Counted from the first letter of the stretch, positions 26,513-36,784 are shown. The stretch: 64,000 bases of DNA from Catellatospora tritici (GCF_019083965.1 NZ_JAHRCY010000027.1:38778-102777); one strand, 5' to 3'. Translations and numbers: made by a program. Notes: a model not told the origin generated them from the letters alone.

Positions 26513-27298
26513 TCAGGCCGGGGGAATCCAGGCGGGGTCGCGCTTCTCGCGGAAGGCGGCTACCCCTTCGCGGCCCTCGGGGGAGCCGAAGAAGCGCAGT
26601 GAGATCTCCGACAGGTGGGCGACCTCGGCCTCAACGGTGTCGGCGGGGCGGCGGCGCAGCAGTTGCTTGGTCGTGGCCAGCGCGGCGGGGGCGCCCCGGA
26701 CCAGGCTCTCGCACCAGGCCTTGACCACGGCGTCCAGCTCGTCGCCGGGGACGGCGGTGCTGACCAGGCCCATCTGGGCGGCGCGGGCCCCGGCGAAGAC
26801 GTCGCCGGTCAGGTAGTAGCGGGCCGCGTCGCGGGGCGACAGCCGGGGCAGCACCGTCGCCGAGATCAGGGCGGGCACCACGCCCAGCCGTACCTCGGTG
26901 AAGGCGAACGTCGCCGCCTGGTCGCATACGGCCAGGTCGGCCGCGGCGATCAGCCCCAGGCCGCCCGCGCGGGCCGGGCCGCGCACCGCCGCCACCACCG
27001 GCTTCGGGCAGCTCGCCACGGCCGCGAGGACGTCGCCGAGCAGCGCCGCGGGCATCTGCCCGGAGGCGGCGGCCGCGGCGGTCTCGGCCAGGTCGGCGCC
27101 GGAGCAGAACACGGGGCCGGTGTGGTCGAGCACCACCACCCGCACCGCGTCGTCGGCACCGGCCGCGGCCAGGGCATCGAGCAGCTCGCGCATGAGCCGC
27201 TGGGACAGCGCGTTGCGGTTGTGCGGGCTGTCGAGCGTGATGGTGGTTACGCCGCGGGCGTGGGTGACCCGTACGAGCGGGGAGTCAGGTGACGACAT
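26513..27298 (-). CDS. Enoyl-CoA hydratase/isomerase family protein
   Basis: A 261-residue crotonase-fold protein. It has the SPHNRNALS start, the oxyanion-hole segment PVFCSGADL, the second segment GPARAGGLGLIAAADLAV, and FAFTEVRLGVVPALIS. The C-terminal FFGSPEGREGVAAFREKR is typical of this family. It handles acyl-CoA thioesters in the cytosol. Hydratase versus isomerase cannot be settled. It is divergent from hemW with only 17 bases between starts, so promoters overlap coding sequence. Confidence 0.88.
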   Translation of the reverse strand: MSSPDSPLVRVTHARGVTTITLDSPHNRNALSQRLMRELLDALAAAGADDAVRVVVLDHTGPVFCSGADLAETAAAAASGQMPAALLGDVLAAVASCPKPVVAAVRGPARAGGLGLIAAADLAVCDQAATFAFTEVRLGVVPALISATVLPRLSPRDAARYYLTGDVFAGARAAQMGLVSTAVPGDELDAVVKAWCESLVRGAPAALATTKQLLRRRPADTVEAEVAHLSEISLRFFGSPEGREGVAAFREKRDPAWIPPA

Positions 27299-27315
27299 GT
27301 TGGCAGACTAGAGGC

Positions 27316-28530
27316 GTGGCCCAGCTTCCCGATGGTGAACCCGTACCCGACGACGGTGCGTTGCCCGAGTCCGCGCTGACCGACGTCGGCGGGCGCGGCT
27401 TCGGCGTGTACCTGCACGTGCCGTTCTGCGCCAGCCGGTGCGGTTACTGCGACTTCAACACGTACACCGCGTCCGAGCTGGGCGGGGCTGACACCGACGG
27501 ATACGTCGAGGCGGTCCTCGCCGAGCTGGCGCTGGCCGCGAAGGTGATGCCCGCCCCGCCGCGCGTGGACACGGTGTTCGTCGGCGGCGGCACGCCCACC
27601 CTGCTGCGCCCGGACCAGCTGGGCCGGATGCTGGCCGCGATCGACGACACGTGGGGCCTGGCCGCCGACGCCGAGGTGACCACCGAGGCCAACCCGGAGT
27701 CGGTGCACCCGGCTTCGCTGCGCGAGCTGCGCGCGGCCGGGTTCACCCGGATCTCGCTGGGCATGCAGTCGGCCGCGCCCGGGGTGCTGCGCATCCTGGA
27801 CCGTAAACACACGGCGGGCCGGGCCCCGGCCGCCGCCGTCGAGGCGCGTGCGGCAGGGTTCGAGCACGTCAACCTGGATCTGATCTACGGCACGCCGGGG
27901 GAGAGCGAGCAGGACTTCGCCGACTCGCTGGCGGCGGTGGTCGGGGCCGGGGTGGACCACGTCAGCGCGTACGCCCTGATCGTGGAGGACGGCACCCGGC
28001 TGGCCACCCGGATCCGCCGCGGCGAGTTGGCCGCCCCGGACGACGACGTGGCCGCCGACCGTTACCTGGCCGCCGAGTCGGCGCTGGGCGGGGCCGGGCT
28101 GAGCTGGTACGAGGTCTCCAACTGGGCCGCCGACGAGGCGTCGCGCTGCCGGCACAACCTGCTCTACTGGCGCGGCGGCGACTGGTGGGGGCTGGGGCCG
28201 GGCGCGCACAGCCACGTGGGCGGGGTGCGCTGGTGGAACGTCAAGCACCCGAGCCGGTACGCCGCCCGTCTGGCCGAGGGCCTGTCGCCCGGCCTGGGTC
28301 GGGAGGTGCTCACCGCCGAGCAGCGCCATACCGAGGAGGTGCTGCTGCAGTTGCGCCTGGTCGAGGGGCTGCCGCTGGCCCGCCTCGACGCGGCCGGGCG
28401 CGACGCGGCGGCGCGGGCGCTGGCCGACGGGCTGCTCACCGAGGCCGGATACGCGGACGGCCGCGCAGCGCTGACGCTACGCGGCCGTCTCCTCGCGGAC
28501 GCCGTGGTCCACTCCCTGCTGGCCTGGTGA
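27316..28530 (+). CDS. hemW: Radical SAM protein HemW (heme chaperone)
   Basis: A 404-residue protein from GTG 27316. The radical-SAM cluster is CASRCGYCDF (CX3CX2C) after the HVPF motif. GGGTPTLL, the NPE(S) motif and the HemW marker CRHNLLYWRG are all present, separating it from true HemN. HemW delivers heme in the cytosol and binds SAM and a 4Fe-4S cluster. It is placed just before hrcA-dnaJ as in other actinobacteria. Confidence 0.93.
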   Translation: MAQLPDGEPVPDDGALPESALTDVGGRGFGVYLHVPFCASRCGYCDFNTYTASELGGADTDGYVEAVLAELALAAKVMPAPPRVDTVFVGGGTPTLLRPDQLGRMLAAIDDTWGLAADAEVTTEANPESVHPASLRELRAAGFTRISLGMQSAAPGVLRILDRKHTAGRAPAAAVEARAAGFEHVNLDLIYGTPGESEQDFADSLAAVVGAGVDHVSAYALIVEDGTRLATRIRRGELAAPDDDVAADRYLAAESALGGAGLSWYEVSNWAADEASRCRHNLLYWRGGDWWGLGPGAHSHVGGVRWWNVKHPSRYAARLAEGLSPGLGREVLTAEQRHTEEVLLQLRLVEGLPLARLDAAGRDAAARALADGLLTEAGYADGRAALTLRGRLLADAVVHSLLAW

Positions 28531-28537
28531 GAGGTTC

Positions 28538-29032
28538 TTACTTCACCAGGCGCAGCGTGGCGGGGTAGCGGTACAGCTGCCCCTCGTTCGCCTTCATGCC
28601 GCCCAGCACGCAGAACACGGCGACCGCGATCCACACGAGGATCGGCATGAAGAACAGGAGACCGAAGGAGCAGGTCGCCAGGATCCACGCCACGATGTAC
28701 GCGATCGTGGCGGTGATCTGGAAGTTCAGCGCCTCGACGGCGTGCGCCTTCACGGTCGGCGACTCGTTGCCCTTGACCACCATCGCGATCAGCGGAGCGA
28801 TGAAGCCGAGCACGATGCCGCCGAAGTGCGAGATAAGGGCCCAGGTCTTGTCGTCAGCGGTGGCGTAGCCGACCGGCGCGGGGCCGGCCGGGGGAGCCGT
28901 GTAGCCGCCCGAAGCCGGAGGCGCCGAGTACGGTGCCGACGGCGGCGCGGCCGGGGCCGGGGGCTCGTAGGACGGAGCCGACGGCACCGGCGGCTCCTGG
29001 GGGGCGGAACCAGGCGGGGTGGGTTCACTCAT
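28538..29032 (-). CDS. DUF4870 (Tic20-like) membrane protein with Pro-rich N-terminus
   Basis: A 164-residue protein. Residues 1-50 are Pro/Ala/Ser/Tyr-rich and disordered. Then comes DDKTWALISHFGGIVLGF and three to four transmembrane helices typical of DUF4870. The conserved KGNESPTVKAHAVEALNFQ loop is present. The function of the family is not established. It converges on hemW with an 8-base gap and is divergent from hrcA. Confidence 0.82.
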   Translation of the reverse strand: MSEPTPPGSAPQEPPVPSAPSYEPPAPAAPPSAPYSAPPASGGYTAPPAGPAPVGYATADDKTWALISHFGGIVLGFIAPLIAMVVKGNESPTVKAHAVEALNFQITATIAYIVAWILATCSFGLLFFMPILVWIAVAVFCVLGGMKANEGQLYRYPATLRLVK

Positions 29033-29232
29033 GCCCGTCAGGCTAGGTCTGTGGATCAATCGGCGCCAGTCAACACCCGTGACCGATAGGCGACACCCAG
29101 CAACCGCCAGGATGCTCAATCGTTGTAAGGCCCGTCTTCTGCCCGCTTCGACCGATCGAGCCTTTCGTCTGGTTGGCGCAGGTGTCGCACCCGTCACCAC
29201 GCCTATCCCAACCCGGTCCCCGGCCACGTAGA

Positions 29233-29259
29233 CTGGCACTCACCAACCACGAGTGCCAG
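29233..29259 (+). promoter_or_regulatory. CIRCE operator for HrcA
   Basis: CTGGCACTC - 9 bases - GAGTGCCAG is a perfect inverted repeat matching the CIRCE element bound by HrcA (consensus TTAGCACTC-N9-GAGTGCTAA). It ends two bases before the hrcA ribosome site GGGAGGAGAG, so HrcA should repress its own operon and release it on heat shock. No other feature was seen in the remaining 200 bases of this gap. Confidence 0.92.
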
Positions 29260-29272
29260 CGGGAGGAGAGAG

Positions 29273-30298
29273 ATGGGTCTGGACGACCGCAAGCTCGAGG
29301 TCCTGCGCGCGATCGTGGAGGACTACGTCTCCACGCAGGAGCCTGTCGGCAGCAAGGCGCTGGTCGAGCGGCACGCCCTGGGCGTGTCGTCGGCGACCGT
29401 GCGCAACGACATGGCCGTGCTGGAGGAGGAGGGCTACATCCGCCAGCCGCACACCTCGGCCGGGCGGGTGCCCACCGACCGCGGCTACCGGCTGTTCGTG
29501 GACCGGCTGTCGCGGGTCAAGCCGCTGACCCCGGCCGAGCGCCGCGCCATCGAGCGGTTCCTCATCGGCGCGGTCGACCTCGACGACGTCGTGCACCGCA
29601 CCGTCCGGCTGCTCGCCCAGCTCACCCGCCAGGTCGCCGTGGTGCAGTATCCGAGCCTGGCCCGGTCGGCGGTGCGCCACCTGGAACTGGTGCCGGTCTC
29701 CACCACCCGGCTGCTCCTCGTCATGATCACCGATACCGGCCGGGTCGAGCAGCGCACGGTCGAGCTCCCCGCGCCGGTCGACCCGGACGAGATCACCGAG
29801 CTGCGCAAGGTGCTCAACGCGACCCTGGCCGGGATCAAGCTCGCCGACACGCCCCCGCTGGTGCAGGGGCTGGTCGAACGGGCCGAGCCGGAGGCCAAGG
29901 CGACGGTGACCGCGCTGGCCAGTGTGCTGTTGGAGACTCTGGTCGAGCGGCACGAGGAGCGCATCGCGCTGGCGGGCACGCACAACCTGGCCCGGGTGGG
30001 CCCGCTGGACCTGGCCACCGGCTCGCTGCGCCCCATCCTGGAGGCGCTGGAGGAGGAGGTCATCCTGCTCAAGCTGTTCGACGAGGTGAAGGCGGGCAGC
30101 ACCCGGGTGCGCATCGGCGACGAGAACGAGGTCGTCGATCTGCGGGTGACCTCGGTGGTCAGCACCGGATACGGTCCGGGGAGCAACGTCGTCGGCGGCA
30201 TGGGCGTCGTCGGACCGACCCGGATGGACTATCCCGGCACCATCGCCACCGTACGTGCCGTGGCACGCTACGTCGGCGAACTGCTGGCGCAGAATTGA
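29273..30298 (+). CDS. hrcA: Heat-inducible transcriptional repressor HrcA
   Basis: A 341-residue protein. The N-terminal winged helix shows RKLEVLRAIVEDYV, PVGSKALVER and SSATVRNDMAVLEEEGY, followed by the invariant QPHTSAGRVPTDRGYR. The C-terminal GAF-like and inserted dimer domains end VGPTRMDYPGTIATVRAVA. It represses chaperone genes via CIRCE and depends on GroEL for folding. A CIRCE site directly upstream shows autoregulation. dnaJ follows 59 bases downstream in the same operon. Confidence 0.97.
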   Translation: MGLDDRKLEVLRAIVEDYVSTQEPVGSKALVERHALGVSSATVRNDMAVLEEEGYIRQPHTSAGRVPTDRGYRLFVDRLSRVKPLTPAERRAIERFLIGAVDLDDVVHRTVRLLAQLTRQVAVVQYPSLARSAVRHLELVPVSTTRLLLVMITDTGRVEQRTVELPAPVDPDEITELRKVLNATLAGIKLADTPPLVQGLVERAEPEAKATVTALASVLLETLVERHEERIALAGTHNLARVGPLDLATGSLRPILEALEEEVILLKLFDEVKAGSTRVRIGDENEVVDLRVTSVVSTGYGPGSNVVGGMGVVGPTRMDYPGTIATVRAVARYVGELLAQN

Positions 30299-30357
30299 TC
30301 AGATTTCGTAGCTCGTATCTTTCCGTAGCGTGTTGTTGAACGAGGCTTGAGGACAGC

Positions 30358-31488
30358 GTGGCCAAGGACTATTACGGCATTCTGGGTGTGCCCAAGGACG
30401 CCGACGCCGACGACATCAAGCGGGCCTACCGCAAGCTGGCCCGGCAGTACCACCCGGACGTCAACCCCGACCCGTCCGCGGCGGAGAAGTTCAAGGACAT
30501 CAACAACGCCTACGAGGTGCTCTCCGACGACCAGAAGCGCCGGATCGTCGACCTGGGTGGCGACCCGCTGGCCCCCGGTGGTGGCGGCGCCGGTCCCGGT
30601 GCTGGTCCCGGCGGTCCGTTCGTCGGGTTCCAGGACATCATGGACGCCTTCTTCGGCGGCAGCGGCTCGCGCGGCCCGCGTCCGCGCACCCGGCCGGGCG
30701 CCGACGCGATCCTGCGCCTGGACCTGGACCTGGTCGAGACCGCGTTCGGGGTCGAGGCGCCGATCACCGTCGACACCGCCGTGCTGTGCACCACCTGCTC
30801 CGGCGCCGGGACCGCGGCGGGCACCCACCCGCAGACCTGTGACACCTGCGGCGGCCGCGGCGAGGTCCAGTCGGTGCAGCGCACCTTCCTGGGCCAGGTC
30901 GTGTCCTCGCGCCCGTGCAACAACTGCCAGGGCTACGGCACCACCATCCCGCACCCGTGCCCGACCTGCGCCGGTGACGGCCGGGTCCGCACCCGCCGCA
31001 GCCTGACCGTGAAGATCCCGGCCGGGGTCGAGGACGGCATGCGCATCCGCCTGGCGGGCCAGGGTGAGGTCGGCCCCGGCGGCGGCCCCTCCGGCGACCT
31101 GTACGTCGAGATCCACGAGCGCGCCCACGACGTGTACGCGCGCAAGGCCGACGACCTGCACTGCAAGGTCACCGTCCCGATGACGGCGGCGGCCCTGGGC
31201 ACCCGCCTCACCATCAAGACGCTCGACTCCGAGGAGCAGCTGGAGGTCAAGCCCGGCACCCAGCCCAACTCGACCCTGCGCATCCGTGGCAAGGGCGTCC
31301 CGCACCTGCGCGGCCAGGGCCGCGGCGACCTCTTCGTCCACCTCGACGTCAAAACCCCCACCAAGCTCGACAACGAGCAGGAACGCATGCTCCGCGAGTT
31401 CGCCCGCCTGCGCGGCGAGGAGGTCGCCGAACTCTCCAAACAGGGCGGCTTCTTCTCCCGAGTCCGCGACGCCTTCAACGGCCACTGA
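30358..31488 (+). CDS. dnaJ: Chaperone DnaJ (HrcA-linked copy)
   Basis: A 376-residue protein. The J domain has the HPD triad (QYHPDVNP) and YEVLSD. A short Gly/Pro/Phe linker follows. The zinc domain has all four CxxCxGxG motifs (CTTCSGAG, CDTCGGRG, CNNCQGYG, CPTCAGDG). The C-terminal substrate-binding beta domains complete the type I architecture. It stimulates DnaK ATPase and delivers unfolded proteins. Actinobacteria often have two dnaJ genes, and this arrangement after hrcA is the one without dnaK-grpE beside it. Confidence 0.96.
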   Translation: MAKDYYGILGVPKDADADDIKRAYRKLARQYHPDVNPDPSAAEKFKDINNAYEVLSDDQKRRIVDLGGDPLAPGGGGAGPGAGPGGPFVGFQDIMDAFFGGSGSRGPRPRTRPGADAILRLDLDLVETAFGVEAPITVDTAVLCTTCSGAGTAAGTHPQTCDTCGGRGEVQSVQRTFLGQVVSSRPCNNCQGYGTTIPHPCPTCAGDGRVRTRRSLTVKIPAGVEDGMRIRLAGQGEVGPGGGPSGDLYVEIHERAHDVYARKADDLHCKVTVPMTAAALGTRLTIKTLDSEEQLEVKPGTQPNSTLRIRGKGVPHLRGQGRGDLFVHLDVKTPTKLDNEQERMLREFARLRGEEVAELSKQGGFFSRVRDAFNGH

Positions 31489-31578
31489 CCCCTCCTTTCC
31501 CGTTGATCATGAACTTATGGCACGGTTCGGCGGCGTGCCGAGGGCACAGCTTCCTGATCGACATTGGAGGGTGGGCCG

Positions 31579-32313
31579 GTGAGCGCGCCGTTGTTCCTGG
31601 TTGACGAGTTGCCGAGCGGGGAGTCGTACACGCTCGGGGGTGCTGAAGGGCATCACGCCGCGACCGTGCAGCGGCTGCGGGTCGGCGAGCGGCTGCTGCT
31701 CGCCGACGGGCGCGGCGGCCTGGCCGACGCGGTGGTCACGGCGGTCGGCAAGGGCGCGCTCGACGTCGCCATAACCAGCCGGGCGTACGACGCCGAGCCG
31801 GCCCCCCGCCTCACCGTCGCCCAGGGCATCGCCAAGGGCGACCGGGGCGAACTCGCGGTACAGGCGATGACCGAGGTCGGCGTCGACGAGATCCTGCCCT
31901 GGGCCGCCGCCCGCAGCGTGGCCCAGTGGCGTGGCGACCGGGGCGCCAAGTCCCGTGAGAAGTGGGCCGCCGTGGCCCGCGAGGCCGCCAAGCAGGCCCG
32001 CCGCACGTGGCTGCCCGAGGTCGGCGGCGACCCGGACGTGTCCACCAAGCAACTGGCCCAGCGCCTGTCGGCGGCCGCCGCCGCGTACGTGCTGCACGAG
32101 GAGGCCACCGAACGCCTGGCCACCGCCGAGCTGCCCGACTCCGGCGAGATCGTCCTGGTGGTCGGCCCGGAGGGCGGCATCGACGCGGCCGAGGTCGCCG
32201 TCTTCACCGCCGCCGGAGCGGTTCCGGTCCGGCTGGGCTCGACCGTCCTGCGCACCTCGACCGCAGGCGTCGCGGCACTGAGCGTCCTGTCCGCCCGCCT
32301 CAACCGCTGGTAA
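31579..32313 (+). CDS. rsmE: 16S rRNA (uracil-1498-N3)-methyltransferase
   Basis: A 244-residue protein from GTG 31579. The N-terminal PUA-like part (GGAEGHHAATVQRLRVGERLLL) is followed by a SPOUT/trefoil-knot domain with VGPEGGI and LGSTVLRTSTAGVAAL. It methylates U1498 of 16S rRNA with SAM. It follows dnaJ by 90 bases, a conserved pairing. A family B repeat lies just downstream and may act as terminator. Confidence 0.93.
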   Translation: MSAPLFLVDELPSGESYTLGGAEGHHAATVQRLRVGERLLLADGRGGLADAVVTAVGKGALDVAITSRAYDAEPAPRLTVAQGIAKGDRGELAVQAMTEVGVDEILPWAAARSVAQWRGDRGAKSREKWAAVAREAAKQARRTWLPEVGGDPDVSTKQLAQRLSAAAAAYVLHEEATERLATAELPDSGEIVLVVGPEGGIDAAEVAVFTAAGAVPVRLGSTVLRTSTAGVAALSVLSARLNRW

Positions 32314-32331
32314 CGCCGCCCCAGCACCCGC

Positions 32332-32437
32332 CAAGATCGCTCAAGTTGCCGGGCAATCGTGCGTATCTTGAACCCGATTACCCCCAGTTGCCCGGCAACT
32401 TGGGCGATCTTGTTGCCCGGCAACTTGGGCGATCTTG
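32332..32437. repeat. Family B palindromic repeat, copy 2, with duplicated arm
   Basis: The left arm begins CAAGATCGCTCAAGTTGCCG. The right arm GTTGCCCGGCAACTTGGGCG…ATCTTG occurs twice in tandem (ending at 32412 and 32437). It lies between rsmE and the convergent SDR gene. The extra arm implies slippage or partial duplication. Confidence 0.85.
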
Positions 32438-32492
32438 CGGGGTGCGGGCTTGCTCGCGGGGTTCGGGAGCGCGGGGTTAGCGGAGCGCGGGG

Positions 32493-33254
32493 TTAGCGGA
32501 GGTGGGAGGCGCCGTTGAGGTCGAGGACGGCGCCGGAGGCCCATTCGGCCTCGGCGGAGGCGAGCCAGAGGACGGCGGCGGCTACCTCGTCCGGGCGGGC
32601 CACCCGGTGGAACGGCGACTGCGCCGCGTGCTCGAAACCGCGCGGCACCTTGTACGACGCGTTGGACGGGTCCTCCAGGACGTACCCGGGGGCGACGCTG
32701 GCGACGGAGATGCCGTGCGGGGCCAGGGCGACCGCGAGGGACTGGCCCATCGCGTGCAGCCCCGCCTTGGCCGCGCCGTACGCGGGCTGCCCCGGCTCGC
32801 CCCGGTAGGCGCCGCGCGAGCCGACGTTGACGATCCGGGCGGGCGGGGAGCCCTCGGGCCGGGCCAGCATGTGCCGCACCGCGCACCAGGTGACGTTGGC
32901 GGGGCCGGTCAGGTTCACCGCCAGCGTGCGCGCCCAGGTCTGCTGCCACTGCTCGTACGACACGTCGGTGATCGGATGCGGGTACGCCTGTCCGGCGTTG
33001 TTGACCAGCACGTCGAGGCCGCCCAGCCCGTTCGCGGCCGCGTCGACCATCGCGGCGACGGCGTCGGGGTCGGCCAGGTCGGCGCGTACCACGACGTGGC
33101 CGGAGCCGGGCAGTTCGGCCCGCAGCGACTCGGCGAGGTCCGCGGAGTCGCGGTGGTGGACGGCGACCCGGTCGCCCGCTGCGGCGAACGCGGCGGCGAC
33201 GGCGCGGCCCACGCCACGCGACGCTCCGGTCACCAGGACTCTTCGTGCTGACAC
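32493..33254 (-). CDS. SDR family oxidoreductase
   Basis: A 253-residue classical short-chain dehydrogenase. It has TGASRGVG cofactor loop, NNAG, the Ser-Tyr-Lys set (VGSRGAYRG … YGAAKAG) and a C-terminal YVLEDPSN region. The GTG at 33254 gives VSARRVLVTGAS. The Rossmann fold uses NAD(P)H. An Arg/Asp after the second strand (HHRD) suggests NADPH. Substrate unknown. It is divergent from the HIT gene with 24 bases between starts. Confidence 0.88.
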   Translation of the reverse strand: MSARRVLVTGASRGVGRAVAAAFAAAGDRVAVHHRDSADLAESLRAELPGSGHVVVRADLADPDAVAAMVDAAANGLGGLDVLVNNAGQAYPHPITDVSYEQWQQTWARTLAVNLTGPANVTWCAVRHMLARPEGSPPARIVNVGSRGAYRGEPGQPAYGAAKAGLHAMGQSLAVALAPHGISVASVAPGYVLEDPSNASYKVPRGFEHAAQSPFHRVARPDEVAAAVLWLASAEAEWASGAVLDLNGASHLR

Positions 33255-33278
33255 GTGGTTCAGCCTACGATCTGTGCC

Positions 33279-33632
33279 GTGACCCAACCCGACTGCCTGT
33301 TCTGCCGGATCGTCGCAGGAGAGATCCCGGCGACCGTGGTCCGCGAGACCGAGACCACGCTGGCGTTCCGTGACATCGCGCCGAAGGCGCCCGTGCATGT
33401 GCTGGTCATCCCCAAGGAGCACTACGCCGACGTGGTGGCGCTCGGCGCGGCCGATCCGGCGCTGGCCGGGCAGGTGCTGAACACGGTCGCCGACGTGGCC
33501 GCGGCCGAGGGCCTGGACGGCACCGGCTTCCGGGTCATCTTCAACACGGGCGCGTCGGTGGGGCAGACGGTCTTCCACGCGCACGCGCACGTGCTCGGCG
33601 GTGTGGAGATGGACGGGGACCTCACCGGGTAG
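33279..33632 (+). CDS. HIT family protein (histidine triad hydrolase)
   Basis: A 117-residue protein from GTG 33279. CLFCRIVAGEIP near the start and the triad HAHAHVLGG near residue 99 identify an HINT-type nucleoside phosphoramidate hydrolase. IPKEHY and FNTGASVGQTVFH are also typical. It acts in the cytosol. It is followed closely by a serine hydrolase gene. Confidence 0.93.
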   Translation: MTQPDCLFCRIVAGEIPATVVRETETTLAFRDIAPKAPVHVLVIPKEHYADVVALGAADPALAGQVLNTVADVAAAEGLDGTGFRVIFNTGASVGQTVFHAHAHVLGGVEMDGDLTG

Positions 33633-33641
33633 TCTCGCCGC

Positions 33642-35018
33642 ATGGCGAACGCGAGTGCTGCTCTGGAGCGGCTGGTCCGACAGGTGCAGACGCAGGCCAG
33701 GGTGCCCGCGCTGAGTGTGGCGCTGCGGCGCGCGGACCGTCCGGTGTGGACGTTCCAGGTGGGCGCGTCCGGTAGGCCGGACGCGCCGCTGGACGAGGCG
33801 ACATCCTTCCGGATCGGGTCGATCACGAAGACGTTCACCGCGGTGCTGGTGCTCCAGTGCCGCGACGCGGGCCTGCTCGACCTTGACGATCCGATCAGCA
33901 CTCACGTCAAGGTGCCCGCGCACGGGGCGATGACGATCCGGCGGCTGCTGTCGCACACCGGTGGCCTGCAGCGCGAGCCGTTCGGCGACATCTGGGACAC
34001 CCTGGCCCCGCCGGACCTGCCGGGCCTGCTCGACGACCTGGCCGGGGCCGAGGCGGTGCACCCGCCCTCGCGTCGGTTCCACTACTCCAACCTCGGCTTC
34101 GCGCTGCTCGGCCACGTGGCCGAGCAGCGGCTCGGCGGGAGCTGGTGGGAGCTGGTGTCGGACCGGATCTGCCGCCCGCTGGGGCTGGCGGCGACCACGT
34201 ACGACGCGCCCGCGCACGCGGCCGTGGGCTACCTGGTCGACGAGTACTCCGACCACGCCCGCCCGGAGCCGAACGTCGACGTCCGGGCGGCGGCGCCCGC
34301 GGCGCAGCTGTGGAGCACCGCCGCCGACATGGCCGCCTGGTCGGCGTTCCTGGCCGACCCGAAGTCGGTGGATCCGCAGGGTCGGGTGCTGGCCGCCGCG
34401 ACGCTGGAGGAGGCCCGCTGGCCGCTGACCCCGCGGCACGAGACCGTGTGGGGGTCGGGCATCGGCCTGGGCCTGATGCTGTGGCCGCAGTCCGGCCGCG
34501 CGATGCACGTGGGCCACAACGGCGCCATGCCCGGCTTCCTGGCCGCGACCTGCGGCCGCCACGGCGGCGCGGGCAACCCGGGCGGCATGTCCTGCGCCGT
34601 GCTGGCCTCCTCGGGCACCGCGTCGGAGATCCTGAACCTGCCGCACGAGCTGATGGCCGAGTCGCTGGCGCAGGACCCGGCCGACATCGCGCCGTGGTCG
34701 CCGGGTGAGCCCGCCCCCGAGCAGCTGCGCTCGGTGCTGGGCCGCTGGTGGGGCGAGGGTTACGAGCAGGTGTTCCGCTGGCGGAACGGGGCGCTGACCG
34801 CCTCGGGCGCCGACGACCCGGCCGACCTGCCGCCGAGCGTGTTCGCGCAGGTGCCGGGGCAGCCGGACGTGCTGCGTACGGTGTCGGGCCGGGAGGTCGG
34901 CGAGCTGCTGCGGCTGACCCGGGACGAGCGCGGCGAGGTGGTCCGGCTGCACTGGGCGACCTACCGCTTCACCCGCCGCCAGGAGTCCTTCGACGGGGTC
35001 TGGGCCAGCCACCCCTGA
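33642..35018 (+). CDS. Serine beta-lactamase-like hydrolase (class C/peptidase S12 fold)
   Basis: A 458-residue protein. The nucleophile is S60 in SITK (SxxK). The second motif is YSN in HYSNLGFALLG near 148. The third is the HNG in HVGHNGAMPG. A ~130-residue C-terminal domain follows, as in D-amino-acid esterases and aminopeptidases. No signal peptide is visible, so it is probably cytosolic and unlikely to be a resistance enzyme. The substrate (ester, D-peptide) is not clear. It starts 10 bases after the HIT gene. Confidence 0.82.
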   Translation: MANASAALERLVRQVQTQARVPALSVALRRADRPVWTFQVGASGRPDAPLDEATSFRIGSITKTFTAVLVLQCRDAGLLDLDDPISTHVKVPAHGAMTIRRLLSHTGGLQREPFGDIWDTLAPPDLPGLLDDLAGAEAVHPPSRRFHYSNLGFALLGHVAEQRLGGSWWELVSDRICRPLGLAATTYDAPAHAAVGYLVDEYSDHARPEPNVDVRAAAPAAQLWSTAADMAAWSAFLADPKSVDPQGRVLAAATLEEARWPLTPRHETVWGSGIGLGLMLWPQSGRAMHVGHNGAMPGFLAATCGRHGGAGNPGGMSCAVLASSGTASEILNLPHELMAESLAQDPADIAPWSPGEPAPEQLRSVLGRWWGEGYEQVFRWRNGALTASGADDPADLPPSVFAQVPGQPDVLRTVSGREVGELLRLTRDERGEVVRLHWATYRFTRRQESFDGVWASHP

Positions 35019-35149
35019 CCGGCGTGGACGAGCCCGGGGCTTTAAGCACTGGCGGGCTGTGGAGTGGCGACTACGATGGGAGCAGCGGCGGCGGAAAGAG
35101 CCGCTGATGAGCGCAGAGAGCGGGTGGCTGGAGGCCTTTCGGCCGTCTT

Positions 35150-36205
<1,056 letters not shown>

Positions 36206-36220
36206 ACCGAGGGATGGAAC

Positions 36221-36784
36221 GTGTCTATCGAGATCGCCAACGAGTCCGGGTATGACGTCGACGCCGACAACATCGTTGCCGTGGCCCGGCACGCGTTGGC
36301 CCAGATGGGTGTGAACCCGCTGGCGGAGCTGTCGGTGCTGCTGGTCGACTCGGACTACATGGCCGAGCTGAACCACCGCTGGATGGGCAAGGAAGGCCCG
36401 ACCGACGTGCTCGCGTTCCCGATGGACGAGGACACGATCGACCACGGCCCGTCGGAGGCCTCCGGCGGGCAGCCCGCGCTGCTCGGCGACCTCGTGCTCT
36501 GCCCCGAGGTCGCCGCGGCGCAGGCCGCGCGCTACGGCAGCGCCGACCCGCGGATGCGCCTGGGCGAGGACGCCGCAGCCGCCGAGGCCGCCCCGGCCGG
36601 AGGCCCGGCGGGGCTGCACGGCGACTACAGCACCGCCGACGAGCTGAGCATGCTCACCATCCACGGCGTGCTGCACCTGCTCGGCTACGACCACGCCGAG
36701 CCGGAGGAGGAGCGCGAGATGTTCGCACTTCAGGGCAAGCTGCTGGACAGCTGGCGGGCCCGTAGCGGGGCGAGCAGCAAGTGA
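36221..36784 (+). CDS. ybeY: Endoribonuclease YbeY (rRNA maturation)
   Basis: A 187-residue protein from GTG. The zinc motif HGVLHLLGYDH (HGxxHxxGxDH) is near residues 147-157. LNHRWMGKEGPTDVLAFPMD is also conserved. An insertion of about 30 Ala/Gly/Pro-rich residues (~105-138) sits just before the catalytic helix, longer than in most bacteria. It processes the 16S rRNA 3' end and aids ribosome quality control. Its stop overlaps the GTG of the next gene. Confidence 0.94.
   Translation: MSIEIANESGYDVDADNIVAVARHALAQMGVNPLAELSVLLVDSDYMAELNHRWMGKEGPTDVLAFPMDEDTIDHGPSEASGGQPALLGDLVLCPEVAAAQAARYGSADPRMRLGEDAAAAEAAPAGGPAGLHGDYSTADELSMLTIHGVLHLLGYDHAEPEEEREMFALQGKLLDSWRARSGASSK

Noticed and set aside
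33255..35012. Upstream extension of the SDR frame to 35012
   Set aside because: It is antisense to the HIT and serine hydrolase genes. The SDR starts naturally with VLVTGAS after GTG 33254.
33642..35018. Beta-lactam resistance gene
   Set aside because: No signal peptide is seen and the long C-terminal domain fits esterase/D-aminopeptidase relatives.
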